Notes under the pieces: model-generated
The model's database searches: none
What the model was told of the DNA's origin: nothing
Seen by the model: only the letters and a program-made list of their open reading frames with translations
Shown: positions 48,185-58,804 of the stretch, in pieces
Numbering within the stretch: the first letter of the stretch is position 1
How the letters are laid out: every line of letters starts with the position of its first letter
Source: Diadophis punctatus similis
Lineage: Eukaryota > Chordata > Lepidosauria > Squamata > Dipsadidae
Length of the DNA stretch: 64,000 nt
Reading direction: 5' to 3'
Assembly: GCA_023053685.1 (NCBI GenBank)
Contig: JALIGW010000005.1
Location: 51,883,742 to 51,947,741 of the forward strand
Program-made: the position numbers and the translations under genes

Positions 48185-49460
48185 GACCTTGATGAATAGA
48201 CTCAAGCTCAACCCTGACAAAACCAAGTGGCTTTGGATACTGCCCCCTAAGGACTATGTCGATCATCCCTCCTTGGTTCTTGGGGGAGAGAAATTAACTC
48301 CGTCAGACAGGGTCCGCAATTTGGGTGTCCTCCTAGATCCTAAAATTGGATCAATATCTGTCAGCTGTGGCTAGGGAGACCTTTGCACAGGTTCACCTGG
48401 TGCACCAATTGCAACGCTATTTGGAGAGGGAGGGTTTACTCATGGTCACTCACTCCCTCATCACCTCCCGGCTGGACTACTGTAATGCACTCTACATGGG
48501 GCTTCCCTTGAAGAGTGTCCGAAGCAGGGGCGGGTTCCTAATTTTTTTACTACCACTCTGTGGGCATGGCTTATTTTGTGGGTGTGGCTTGCCAGCCATG
48601 TGACTGGGTTGGCGTGGCTTCTCGGACTGCTGAAGGGAGGGGAACTGAGATAGGTCCTGTTGCCCAGTCCCCCTCCCCTCAGCAGCTCGAGAAGCCTCAA
48701 ATGTGTGAAAAAGCCTAGGATCATCACCGCGCGTTCGTGGCTTCTTGGACTGCTGAAGGGAGGGGAATGGAGATAGCTCCTGCTGCCCACTCTTTCAGCA
48801 TCTCACACGCTCCCTCAGCCATCCTCCCCTGCTTGGACTCACTGTGGGGTAGAAAGGCAGCACATGCGCAGTGCCGGAAGCTCGGCTTCTGGGCATGCGC
48901 AGAAGAAAATTTTAAAAAATAAATAATTTTTTTTTTTAAAAAATGGTGGCGCCCAGGCACCGGCAACCGACCGCACTGGTACTGTGACATCACCAGTGGG
49001 CCGCTACCGGTGCTATAGAGTGGACCACACTGGTAGGAACCCACCACTGGTCCAAAGACTGCAACTGGTGCAAAATGCAGCTGCGCAAGATGTGGTGGGT
49101 ACACCTAGATATACTCATGTAACACCTATTCTCCGCCAGCTGCATTGGTTGCCCATTAGTCTCTGGACGCAATTTAAGATGTTGGTTATGACCTTTAAAG
49201 CCCTATATGGCCTAGGGCCAGGGTACCTCCGGGACCGTATCCTACCGCATACCTCCCTACAACCGGTTAGGTCCCACAAAGTTGGTCTCCTCCAGCTCCT
49301 GTCAACCAAGCAATGCCGGTTGGCAGGACCACGGGGGAGGGCCTTCTCTGTGGGTGCCCCGTCTCTATGGAACCAACTACCCCCAGAGATCCGGACCATT
49401 CCCACCCTATTGGCCTTCTGTAAAGCCATCAAAACATGGCTCTTCCTGCAGGCGGGGTGA
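48185..49460 (+). pseudogene. L3 ORF2 C-terminal remnant
   Basis: It begins RLKLNPDKTKWLWILPPKD, just after the position of YADD in the complete copy, followed by RVRNLGVLLDPKI. A frameshift near 48345 leads to LITSRLDYCNALYMGLPLKS, where the MITE interrupts. After the MITE the frame resumes with RLQLVQNAAAQDVVGTPRY, HVTPILRQLHWLPISLW and GAPSLWNQLPPEIRTIPTL. The last 105 codons align with the copy ending at 33450. It lacks endonuclease and RT catalytic residues. Confidence 0.82.
48525..49049. mobile_element. hAT-type MITE, GC-rich family copy 3, nested in L3
   Basis: A 525-bp element with ends CAGGGGCGGGTTCC and GGAACCCACCACTG, flanked by GTCCGAAG (48517-48524) and GTCCAAAG (49050-49057), which match at 7 of 8 positions. 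The right end CACTGGTAGGAACCCACCAC is nearly identical to copy 2. The interior differs from copies 1 and 2. It has GGGCATGGCT and GGGTGTGGCTTG words and an internal near-repeat (GTGGCTTCT(C/T)GGACTGCTGA at 48616 and 48739). No transposase. Confidence 0.87.
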
Positions 49461-49660
49461 ATAAAGACCAACAAGAACATCTGTGGCCTCCCCATGTATG
49501 AATGTGGGTATGTGTTCTTTTAACTTTATAATAGTCTTTAATTGTTATTACTGTTTCTTTTAACTAATTGTTCTTATTTTCATGTTGTACGCCGCCCTTA
49601 GTCCCGCGGGAGTTGGGCGGCTTATAAGAACGATTAAAATAAAAATAAATAAATAAATCA

Positions 49661-50184
49661 GCCTGAAATGCCTTGGAACAAAGAAAGGTTGAATTTTTTT
49701 TAGCCACAACCACATTTAGTGGGGGGAAAAGAAGAAGCATCTGAAGAAAAGAAAACCCTTTGAGTTGGTAAGTATATGGGTAGGTATCTTATACTTTGGG
49801 GTTATGTGACAGCCAGTGGTACAAGCAATATTACATAGATGAAGGAAAAATATATCCAGCTAAATATCAACTTACGCTGGAAGCTAATGTCCTACAGTGA
49901 GTGAATAAATGGGAAGTGAAAAAAGGATGGATATTTCAGCAAGACAGCAATCTGCATCATGCCTTCAAATAAACCATGAGGTTCTTGCAGGGAAGAAAAA
50001 TAAAGTTCAAATCAACCTAAGCACAGCTTCCTTCCTTGGCTGTAAGATAGGGCAGGCATGCACAAGCACTTAGAAGTCCCAGATAACTCCTTAACTCCTG
50101 ATATTTGCAATTCTATGTACAAAAATTATTTAGGTTTTTTTAAAAAAACTAAAACAAACTTATGGAAAAAAATATGGGAACCAG
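49661..50184. other. unannotated sequence
   Basis: Nothing recognised. Confidence 0.5.
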
Positions 50185-50350
50185 TATAATGCCATGGTTG
50201 AAGGTATTTGACTGAAAAGTTCCATACTCAAGTCTACCATTAGCTTTGAAAGTTCTCAGGGTGATTTTGGGCCAATCTCTTTCTCAGCTCAAAGTACTTC
50301 ATAAGATCATTGTGTGTATGTTGGAGGAGGTAGCACTATATGAAATGTAT
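50185..50350 (+). mobile_element. CORE-like SINE, degraded
   Basis: A central block CAGGGTGATTTTGGGCCAAT then CTCTTTCTCAGCTCAAAGTA matches the CORE segment of tRNA SINEs common in reptiles (GGGTGACCTTGGGCCA type). The upstream tRNA-like part is eroded (ATGCCATGGTTGAAGG, then TACTCAAGTCTACC). Confidence 0.55.
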
Positions 50351-50438
50351 TTCAATACAGGATGATTGCATCTAATTTTACAAAAAAAAATTGTGTCTGG
50401 AAGTACCTATACAAATAGCTGTTGTATAGAAAGATGAA

Positions 50439-50684
50439 GAGCCGAGGTGGTGCAGCGGTTAGAGGCAGTACTGCAGGCCACTTTAGCTGACGGTGATCCA
50501 CAGGTCAGCGGTTCAAATCTCACCGGTTCAAGGTTGACTCAGCCTTCCATCCTTCCAAGGTAGGTAAAATGAGCACCCAGATTGTTGGGGACAATATAAA
50601 TATACATTGCTTACTGGTGTAAACCGCTTAGAGAGTGCTTGCACTGTGAGACAGTATATAAATGTCACTAATAAATAAATAAAT
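50439..50684 (+). mobile_element. tRNA-derived SINE, AAAT-tailed subfamily
   Basis: Starts GAGCCGAGGTGGTGCAGCGG, with B box GGTTCAAATCTCACC, middle AAGGTAGGTAAAATGAGCAC, 3' part CGCTTAGAGAGTGCTTGCAC and a short AAAT tail. One of the best-preserved copies, with both promoter boxes intact. Confidence 0.9.
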
Positions 50685-51849
50685 GAAAATAGAAGAGAAT
50701 AGAGAATAGAATGGAAACAGAGAATAATTGTGGATCACTACATAAGCCAAGAACCTACTTAATACCTGGTTGATTGTCTATAGTCAACTGTGCCAGTATC
50801 TCTCCTGGTTCTACTTCTCCTGTATCATAAAAGCCTGATTCTTTATGACAGATGAGGACAGGGAATGACCAAGTGTATGCAAAGCTCTGATTTTCTCAAG
50901 TACTAAAGGAATAGCAGCTTCTTGGCAAGACCTGACTTGTGTGCCTGACTTTGGAAAACAAAGAAGAAGGAAAATCAGTGTGAAGAGCAAGGCAGAAAAT
51001 CATGTATGTGCAGTTTATCAAAATAAACTGCAAAATCACACACACCCTTGGCAAAAGAGGCAGTAAGCTGGACAGAATAGATTGCTGAAATATCAGTGAG
51101 TCAGAACAGTGGGAGAGCAGCTGGGATGCCAGTGCTGAACTGTAAGGACTGGAGCAATACCAGCAGAAAAGTTTACAAAGGGATGTGTATGGTGCCATCA
51201 TCAGAGAGCAGGCCTGGAGCTACAATGCTGCCAAGCCTTCACCCTTCTTGAATTTCCTGCCCTCTAGTGCTCAGAGCATCAACTTGGTGAGTATACTTTC
51301 ATTCTTTACCTGAAAAACTAGAGGAAAAAACTGGAAAATGTTTTTGTTCCCTACCCCAAAAATTATAGGACTGGTGCTGTTTTGGCAGCTTCTTAGATAA
51401 TAGGATTTATGGCACATAAAAGTTCTTTTGTTTTTCCTGCCTAAAGTGAATATGACAAGAAAGAGGATAATGCAAACAGGCATGCAATCTATGGATTTTA
51501 CTTAATTTCAAAAATCATCTGCAAACCAGCAATTCAGACCGTTGGCAAAAGCCAGTCTGTTTTATCCACAGCACTGGAAGCAAAACAGAAACAGACAGAA
51601 GAGGGTGAAGCAGATGAAGCCAAAGAAAGATAATGAAGCAGCTTACAGATAGAATAAGAATAAATATGCATGTAGCTGGTTTGGCTCATTATTTGCTTAT
51701 GCCCCATATATCACTGATATGCATCTCCTACTTGAATACAGCATGAACCATTTGTGATTAGTTATCAGAGTATTTAATGGGTATTCATGCATTAATTATA
51801 CCCATGTTATAGATAGACATACAGCATGCATACAATATTTATAATAATA
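50685..51849. other. unannotated sequence
   Basis: About 1.2 kb with no supported gene. A 101-codon minus frame (50896-51201) lacks recognisable domains. Confidence 0.5.
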
Positions 51850-51960
51850 CAGGTAGTTCTCGACTTACAATCATTTGCTTAGTGACTGTTCAAAGTTATA
51901 ACAGCACTGAAAAAAGTGACATGACCATTTTTCATGACCATTGCAGCATACCCATGGTCA
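51850..51960 (+). repeat. interspersed repeat, 5' part
   Basis: ACAGGTAGTTCTCGACTTAC then TAGTGACTGTTCAAAGTTAT and GCACTGAAAAAAGTGACATG. It is the sense copy of the family also seen at 5965-6140 and probably at 55530-55701. It ends abruptly at the palindrome beginning at 51961. Confidence 0.65.
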
Positions 51961-52030
51961 CATCCAAGAAGCTTCTTCAGCTCTGACAGCATAGTGGGGA
52001 ATGGTCAGAGCTGAAGAAGCTTCTTGGATG
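51961..52030. repeat. 27-bp perfect inverted repeat
   Basis: Arms 51961-51987 and 52004-52030 are exact reverse complements across 27 bp, with a 16-nt spacer. Each arm contains AAGAAGCTTCTT, itself a palindrome. The right arm is contiguous with the repeat body at 52004-52130, so the left arm looks like a short inverted copy of its 5' end. Confidence 0.93.
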
Positions 52031-52130
52031 AGAAGTGAAACGTCTTCAAAAGAAAAAACAAGAAAGTCCAGTTGCCTCCTGAAAAAGTACCTTTGGGACA
52101 ACCATGACCTGGATGACTGAGAATTTCTAC
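52004..52130 (+). mobile_element. conserved retroelement-like repeat
   Basis: GAGCTGAAGAAGCTTCTTGG, GAAACGTCTTCAAAAG, GTCCAGTTGCCTCCTG and CAACCATGACCTGGATGACT form a repeat I know as widespread in vertebrate genomes. I suspect a Penelope-like element terminal region but cannot prove it. A short stem-loop, CTTCT-TGGATG-AGAAG, sits at about 52020-52036. Confidence 0.5.
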
Positions 52131-52229
52131 AGACTATTAAGGAGGAGCTTTCTTCACCCTCTTTCTCTCATACATAATATCTGGACTGAGTTCCTCTGGA
52201 ATATGCATCCATTTTCTCGCCATATATGT

Positions 52230-52279
52230 CATTCATTCATTCATTCATTCATTCATTCATTCATTCATTCATTCATTCA
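52230..52279. repeat. (ATTC)n microsatellite
   Basis: About 12 perfect ATTC units. Confidence 0.95.
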
Positions 52280-54574
52280 ATATGTTGCCCATTTCATACC
52301 ATATAAGATGTCTTTACAAGTTTAAAAACTTAAAAATTACATATCTTGTTAAAAGCAACAAGAATTAGTAACAAAACACAGTAGCACTGGTGGAGGGAAA
52401 AACAACATATATAAGCAGAACATTTATTTGACTATTATTGATGAAGATTCACCTGTATCACTTCATCATTTTTATTTAAATTATTTTGTGTATTTGTATC
52501 TTACACAATCATTCATTTGCTTTAAAAACAAGGGGAACAGGGTTTTTTTTATGTTTCAACCTGTGGGAATTCTACACCCAATTTTTAAAAATTATTTTAA
52601 AGAATTATAAAGTCATACAACTCAAATAGTGTGACTCTGGATGGTATACAGCACAAAAGCAAAAGATAAATCAAAGAAGAAGGGGAAAACACATATCGAT
52701 ACACAATACAATATATAAAATGTTAACAAAGCACAGAACAAAACAAACCTCAAGCAGGGTGTTGTCCTATTTGACTAGCTCCTAATGCTTGAGGGAAGAG
52801 CCAGGTTTTATCGCCTTTCCTCAAAATCGGAAGAGTTGGGACATATGGTACATTGTGAGGAGCAGAGACAAGCACAGAAAAGATACGTTCCTGGATTTCA
52901 TAAGATGACTAGATTTAAAAGAAGGAAGCTGGAGCATGACCACCCTGCGGGGTCATGTGGCACAGGTAAAAGTTCTTCGAAGAAGGCATCCCCTCAAGTA
53001 ACCCAGTGCTATGCCATGAAGTATGTTAAGTATGAGCTCTAGGTTATTTGCTTTGAGCATGATTAAAAAAATAAAAATAGCTATCAAGGGACAAGTTGTT
53101 GTTCCATTCATTCATTTAGAATGAACCATGTAAATTTGCAACACTAGTTACTAAACAATAGTCCACATTTTGTGCTGACCAAAGTTGTACATCAATGATT
53201 TAAACAATTGGAAACTTTGCTACAAAGTTTTTGTCATCCACCATTAATAGCAATAATTTCTGGATGAATTCTAAGAAGAAAAAGAGATTTAAAGGAAGGA
53301 CGTAGATTGATTTGCATAGAGTGTCTGAATATCTATAAAAGAAAAAAAACCAAAGGGTTTACATCTCTTTCTTTCTGCCTGTCCAACCCCTCCTCCATTC
53401 ATAAACAATTAACAAACTGCTCAGAGGTGAAATCCATCAAATAAAACGCTTACTGTGCACGCTTGGCCCAGCTCTGCCATTAACCATATTTGTTTCAAGC
53501 CATTATTAGTTTTCAGCAACATTTCAGACACCCGAATTGGTATTTATATTCAGGCTCTTGATATGCAAATTACCTATGCTAAATTCTGCAGCTTTGTATT
53601 ATCAACATTTACCTGTAAATATTTGAATAAACACAAGTGAGACCATCCTTTTGCAGTCCTTTTAAGATCAAAGAACAAGTATTCTGCCTTTGAGGTTTGA
53701 ATTTTTCAACCCTGTACAAACAATTTAAATGATTTCCTCATTGCAAAAATCTCTAATAATTTAACAATTAAAAATATGTTTCGTGTTCTTTTCTTTTTAT
53801 ACCTTTATTGCCACTGAAATAAAAATCATTTTGCTGTAATAATTATACTACTCTATTATTTTAAGCCTACACCTCCAGTTTGGGTGTCACACAGCTTGAC
53901 TTTTTTTTTTAATGGCACTGTATAGATCTGAGCTTATTAGCCAAAGGATATTTATTTTGTGTCTTTAACATATAACTATTTCTAACACTAAGCAGTTTGA
54001 TCCAGCCAAAGCTTGTGAAAATGCCAATATTGTTGGATAATTTTTGTTTGGATTCATTATCAGAAATATTTTTTTAGTAAACACAATATGAATATTTAAA
54101 CGTTGCAGTTTAAACATATGCCTTATGATACACATAATGTAATATATCATAACTGGTATATAGTTTTGCAGTTCATCCTCTTCTGTATTCTTCACATTAG
54201 CATGCTTAATCAAAATGAACAAGTCTTATGAATAAAATCGTTTTCAATTCTTTTGCCCCAAAATTCAGCAGTAGGTATATATGTAAACCCTGGGATTAAT
54301 CACTCCTGCAATTCCATAAAAAAGTTATTCCTTTTCATATTCCTTATCAAATAAGTTGAATTGACACAGCATAATCTATATAATGTATGGACTATGCGTG
54401 AAATTCATTTTCATTTTGGCTTAGAATTTAAAGCCATTATTCTTCCAGATATTGCTAAATTACAATTTTCAATATCCTTTTCCTTGAAGAAATTTAATGA
54501 ATACCTTCACTGAAAGAATTTGGTCTGCTGTGGGAGTAGGAAATTCATAAATCCTCCAATTCTTGCTTAGGTAG
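52280..54574. other. unannotated AT-rich sequence, possible old retroelement at 52600-52900
   Basis: Between about 52600 and 52900, AGTCATACAACTCAAATAGT, GGTATACAGCACAAAA and TAGCTCCTAATGCTTGAGGG look like a decayed reptile interspersed repeat, but I cannot place it in a family. The 85-codon frame at 52785-53042 overlaps it. The rest shows nothing recognisable. Confidence 0.4.
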
Positions 54575-54577
54575 AAC

Positions 54578-55290
54578 ATATAATAATAGAGTTGGAATGG
54601 ACCTTGGAGGTCTTCTAGTCCAAGCCCCTAGGACACCCTATAGCAGTGATGGCAAACCTTTTTTTCCTCGGGTGCCAAAAGCACGCATGCGCTTGCGATA
54701 GCACACCCGTGCGTGCCCACACCCATAATTCAATGCCCCCACATGCCCTGCCCCTGCGCATATGTGCATGACTGCCCCTGTGCTGCCCCACCCCCTGCGC
54801 TTGCGCACACAACCCCCCCACCTCCCCTATTTCCCAACTTTGGGTGGGCCCGGTAGACCCATTTGTTGCCCTCCCCTGGCTCCAGAGGCTTCCCTGGAGC
54901 CTGGGAGGGCGAAAACGGTCTCCCCGTCCCCCCGGAGGCCAAAAACACCCTCCCAGAGCCTCCATGCAAACCAAAAATCAGCTGGCCTGTGTGCACATGC
55001 GCGCTGGAGCTGAGCTAGGCCAATGGCTCGCGTGCTGGCAGATATGGCTCCGCGTGCCACCTGTGGCACATGTGCCATAGGTTTGCCATCACGGCCCTAT
55101 AGCATTTTAGACAAATGGCTGTCCAATCCCTTCTTAATAGCCTCCAGTGATCAGGCATCCACAACTTCTGAAGGCAAGCCATTCAGTTGATTGTTCTCAA
55201 TATCAGGAAATTTCTTCTTAGTTCTAGGTTGCTTTTCTCCTTGATTAATTTCCATCCATTGTATCTTGTCTTGCCTTCCGGTGCTTTGGA
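54578..55290 (-). mobile_element. CR1 3' part, antisense, split by a hAT MITE
   Basis: Left flank: GAGTTGGAATGGACCTTGGA and TCTTCTAGTCCAAGCCCC. Right flank: TAGACAAATGGCTGTCCAAT, CAACTTCTGAAGGCAAGCC, GGAAATTTCTTCTTAGTTCT and GTCTTGCCTTCCGGTGCTTT. Together they are the antisense CR1 3' UTR and ORF2 end in correct order, separated only by the MITE at 54644-55094. Confidence 0.88.
54644..55094. mobile_element. hAT MITE, GATGGC family copy A, nested in CR1
   Basis: 451 bp with ends CAGTGATGGCAAACC and GGTTTGCCATCACGG and a perfect 8-bp TSD CCCTATAG at 54636-54643 and 55095-55102. The GC-rich interior (CCTGGAGCCTGGGAGGGCG) carries repeated TGCGC/GTGC words. The subterminal blocks CGGGTGCCAAAAG and CGTGCCACCTGTGGCA are shared with copy B at 57301. 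No transposase. The proline-rich frames across it are artefacts of base composition. Confidence 0.92.
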
Positions 55291-55529
55291 AAATACTGTG
55301 TGAATACATGAGTATGTCTCTTTGCACTACTGACAAGACAACTGGTCTTTTTATGTGATTGCCTCTATTATGCATTACATTTCTCTTTGGACACTTGTAT
55401 TATTGACAAATGTCTGCTCACATAGTCAAAATACATTTTAAATATGGAGTACATTTAGACATTGGACTTTGAGTAAGGTAAATGCGTTTCAATCTAATTG
55501 TGGCACCTTAGCTTTTTTATAATCTGTAC

Positions 55530-55701
55530 AAGTAGTCCTTGAGTGACAACCATAACAATTACAGTTGTAAGTTATGATGGGTGTAAAGTGGGTCACCATG
55601 TAACTGGATCTAATTTTACAATTTTTGTTGAGGCAGACATGGGGGGGTCTTGTGTAACTTCAAAGAGTCACTAAGAGACCAGTTGTAAGTCAAGGACTAT
55701 C
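55530..55701. repeat. short inverted-repeat DNA element
   Basis: Ends AGTAGTCCTTGAGTGACAAC and GTTGTAAGTCAAGGACTAT are imperfect inverted repeats. The ends resemble the terminus of the repeat at 51850-51960. Interior about 130 bp, no coding capacity. No TSD could be fixed. Confidence 0.6.
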
Positions 55702-57292
55702 AATATTTCCTATAACATTTGAAAGATACTTAGATACTACTCAATTAACTATAGCATTCAACAGAACTCCTTTTATGTCTGCAGATTTGAATTAAAGAAA
55801 TAATTTTGGGGGGAATATGTAGAATGTAGATGAGTGCAAGATTTCAGAATCCATAAAAAAAAATCTCTAGTTACTGATGTCTGGTTTCATTAACATCACC
55901 AGTGTTGCACTGGCAAATTACTGCAATGTATTTTAACTGTACTAGGTGATTTTCTGACAAGCTAAGACATATAGTTTACAAGCTGCCACCTTTAATGTGA
56001 GGCCAAATGTAGGCCTTAGGATATTTTTTTCCCCTTGAAAATATAACAATTATTATAGCACAAATGTCAATATAGTTTTTATGATTCATAGCTCTTTAGT
56101 TAATAAGAAAACTGTCAGAGGGTTCAGGTGTATGTGTAGGTTTTGCTTGTATGTATAAACCCACCTACCCACAGATATTTTCTTTTAATTATTACTCATC
56201 GATTTTATGGAAGAGAAGCATTTAAAGAGATCATCTCATTTTTAGATATATTGAATCAGTTTTGGCTGGCAGGTGCAAAAATGTCCTGTAAAGTAGGAAA
56301 ATAATGCAATATATTCTTTTTCATGAACATTTTCTTAGAAATCCTTTACTTTGTAAACATGTATAAAAGTATACAACCAGGTTTCCAACATAAGAACTAT
56401 ATCTCTTTTGCTTATATCTTGTTTCTCTATGCATAATGCTAGAATAACTAGTATAGAGCAGACTCCAAGGCAATAAAAAGAGATTTGAACATTTATATTG
56501 GCAAAAAATAAAGGGTGTTTTTTTTAGTGACAATCCCATTTTAAATGATTTCTCTTTTTTAGTGTTGGTGATCATTTAGTGTTTAGTTTTGTTATATTTA
56601 GAGTGCCGTTAATGAAATTAGTTTATCTGGTCATTACTAATGTAAACTACTAATTTAAATGGTTTCAGCTTAAGTACAATTAAGTATAGTTCTAACAAAT
56701 GGAACCATAGGCACATTTGTTTCCCTTAATTCATTAAAAAATGCAGGGAATAGAAAGAAGGCTTAGAATCAAACTTCATCAGATTGACTTCAGTATACGA
56801 GTCTACCAGAAGTCTCAGAACTCAGAATGGTATGCTGATCAAACAAAATCAAGTGTTTTAACTTACACTCCTACTTTGAAGATATATATGAATATAAGTA
56901 AAGAAGCATTTCTACAGATTTTTCAGTTGCAAATGATGGTATGTCACTTTCTATCCATGAGTCTTAAACCTATATATAAGATTTCTTTTCTCAGAATTGA
57001 GAACTAGGGAAAACAAGACCACTATCCTTTCCTTAAACTGATCGAGGATAAACACAATGAAATAATACATTTCCTAAAACCTAGCATTAATTACTTGGCA
57101 AGTTCAATGTATTGTTTGGCCTGGAATAGGACTTTGAAACAGAAATGAGATATCCAGTTATTCTGCCTCTTAAATTTAGTAGTCCACTTATCCAAGTCAT
57201 AGCCATAAGTAATAATAGATAAATATTGATAAAATATAACAATATCCAAGCAAGAGTAAATGGAAAGAATCTAATTGTGAATACTCACATAA
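55702..57292. other. unannotated AT-rich sequence
   Basis: About 1.6 kb. Frames of 84-88 codons at 56321-56575 and 56741-57007 show no recognisable domain. Confidence 0.5.
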
Positions 57293-57300
57293 TGATAGAA

Positions 57301-57742
57301 CAGTGATGGCGAACCTTTTTTTGCTCGGGTGCCAAAAGGGCACAATAGTGCGCACGCGTGTGCCCACACCCATAATACAATGCACAACCCCCCCTGTGCT
57401 GCCCCCCCGTGCATGCGCACAGGCCTCACTGAAGCCTCTAAACTTACAGTAGGCCCATTGGACCATTTTTCACCTTCCCCAGGCTTCAGGAGGCTTTCCT
57501 GAAGCCTGGGGAGAGTGTAAAATGGCCCAACGGGCCCTTTTTTGCCATCCACAGGCTCCGGAGGCTTTCCTGAAGTCTGGGGAGGGCAAAAATGGCCTTC
57601 CACCCACCCTCTAGAAGACTGAAAATCAGCTGGCCAGCGCACATATGTGCGCTGGAACTGACATAGGGCAACACCTCGCGTGCCCTCAGATATGGCTCAG
57701 CGTGCCACCTGTGGCAGGCGTGCCATAGGTTCGCCATCACGG
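57301..57742. mobile_element. hAT MITE, GATGGC family copy B
   Basis: 442 bp with ends CAGTGATGGCGAACC and GGTTCGCCATCACGG and a perfect 8-bp TSD TGATAGAA at 57293-57300 and 57743-57750. Same orientation and almost the same length as copy A, 2.2 kb away. The interior has tandem-like blocks around CTTCAGGAGGCTTTCCTGAA and GGCTCCGGAGGCTTTCCTGA, a short palindrome AGGCTTTCCTGAAG(C/T)CT, and the shared CGTGCCACCTGTGGCA end block. Confidence 0.92.
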
Positions 57743-58359
57743 TGATAGAATATGCTTAGTTTGTTTTTAGATGGAAAAGCTATGCAAACCAGATCATTAT
57801 AATTTGTTTAATAAATCACAGTTGTTGAGGATGCCACCCGTCCCCTTCCAGTCAGGTTTATTGTTTTATATGTCTTGGTAGCGATTTGTGTTTAATTTTC
57901 TTTTCTTATATCTCCCTGACCAAGGGTCGCACCCTCTGTTTCACTTCTCTCTCTCTTTAGAGGCTTCTTTTACTTTTACAATATCTCCAAGCTCTTCAGG
58001 ATTGTTTAAGATTTGCTTTATGAGATAAACAGAAAGACATTGACATGTTTCTTGAACAAACTAGTAAACAGTTTATTTAAATACAACTTCTCAGTAATTG
58101 TCAAGTGAATTTGTTACAGCCACCAGCTATTTAATTCTTTCTTTTTCTTTTCTTCCCTTCAGAGACTCTCTTTGCTTTCCTGACTAAATCTAAGCAAATC
58201 CAATTCTTCTTTATTTCTAGGCCTATAGATAAGAGCACATTTCACCGTTTATCTCTATCTACAAATTACTCAATATATATCAATTAATCTTGTTCCCTGA
58301 CCCTGGCTCCTGCTTCCCACGGAACTGCCTAGGGCCTATCTTTTCTCTCCTGTCAACTT

Positions 58360-58552
58360 CCCTCTTGGACAGTTACACTCAGACAGAGATTCTCTATAAA
58401 TCTTCCCTCATGGAAGTTACACAAAACACACAGACTGAGCTCTTCTCAACTCTTCTCACTACACCTTCCTTCCTGGAAGTTACCACATAACAGAGAGCTT
58501 TCCAGCTCTTCACATTAAACCTTCCCTCATGGAATTTACCACATAACAGAAC
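58360..58552. repeat. four diverged repeats inside the LTR
   Basis: Units starting near 58360, 58402, 58465 and 58521 share CTTCC(C/T)TC(A/T/C)TGGAAGTTAC, and two of them continue CACATAACAGAG. The spacing is irregular (42-63 bp). Confidence 0.75.
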
Positions 58553-58573
58553 TTCACATCTCTCTCAGCCAGG

Positions 58574-58614
58574 CCTTTTATAGTTCCTGGCCCTGCTATC
58601 TATGATCCGATTGG
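58574..58614 (-). promoter_or_regulatory. CCAAT and TATA boxes of the LTR
   Basis: On the minus strand, AGCCAATCGG (CCAAT at 58614-58610) precedes CTATAAAAGG (58583-58574) by about 27 bp. Spacing and strand fit a pol II core promoter in the LTR U3 region. Confidence 0.6.
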
Positions 58615-58804
58615 CTGTCTCTTATGATGTCATCTATCCCCCCTTCTAGAGCACTGGGATAAATACCTCCCCCTTTCTACTTACCATGCATTTAAAAGCT
58701 ATTTAGCTCTATACTTACTTGTTTAAACAGTTCCCTTTAACAACATTTTAACTTTATACAACAACTTACTATTTTACATTCAGTACCTATATGCAGGCAC
58801 CACA

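Larger units (their letters stand above)
48185..49660 (+). mobile_element. 5'-truncated L3-type CR1 LINE, split by a MITE
   Basis: Second L3 copy. It begins within ORF2 (AATAGACTCAAGCTCAACCC), is interrupted at 48525-49049 by a hAT MITE, continues at 49058 (ACTGCAACTGGTGCAAAATG), and ends with GTACGCCGCCCTTAGTCCCG, GGGCGGCTTATAAGAACG and an AAAT tail at about 49642-49659. The tail has only a few AAAT units, in contrast to the 29.6 kb copy. Confidence 0.88.
57830..58804 (-). mobile_element. probable solo LTR, antisense
   Basis: About 975 bp read on the minus strand. It begins TGTGGTGCCTGC, has a CCAAT box and TATA box about 27-36 bp apart, a repeat-rich leader, and an AATAAA signal (complement of 58072-58077) followed by about 240 bp. 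TTGAG flanks both sides (57825-57829, 58805-58809) and may be the TSD. With that boundary the 3' end is not the usual CA. Ending instead at CAACA (57823) gives TG...CA but no TSD. There is no gag, pol or env sequence nearby, so a solo LTR from an endogenous retrovirus or other LTR element is the best reading. Confidence 0.6.

Noticed and set aside
52004..52060. Hammerhead ribozyme, suggested by GGATGA...GAAACGTC
   Set aside because: The conserved CUGAUGA core is not present as written, and the bases fold better as a simple CTTCT/AGAAG hairpin.
54615..55080. Proline/glycine-rich frames of 78-119 codons on both strands
   Set aside because: Composition artefact of the GC-rich hAT MITE.
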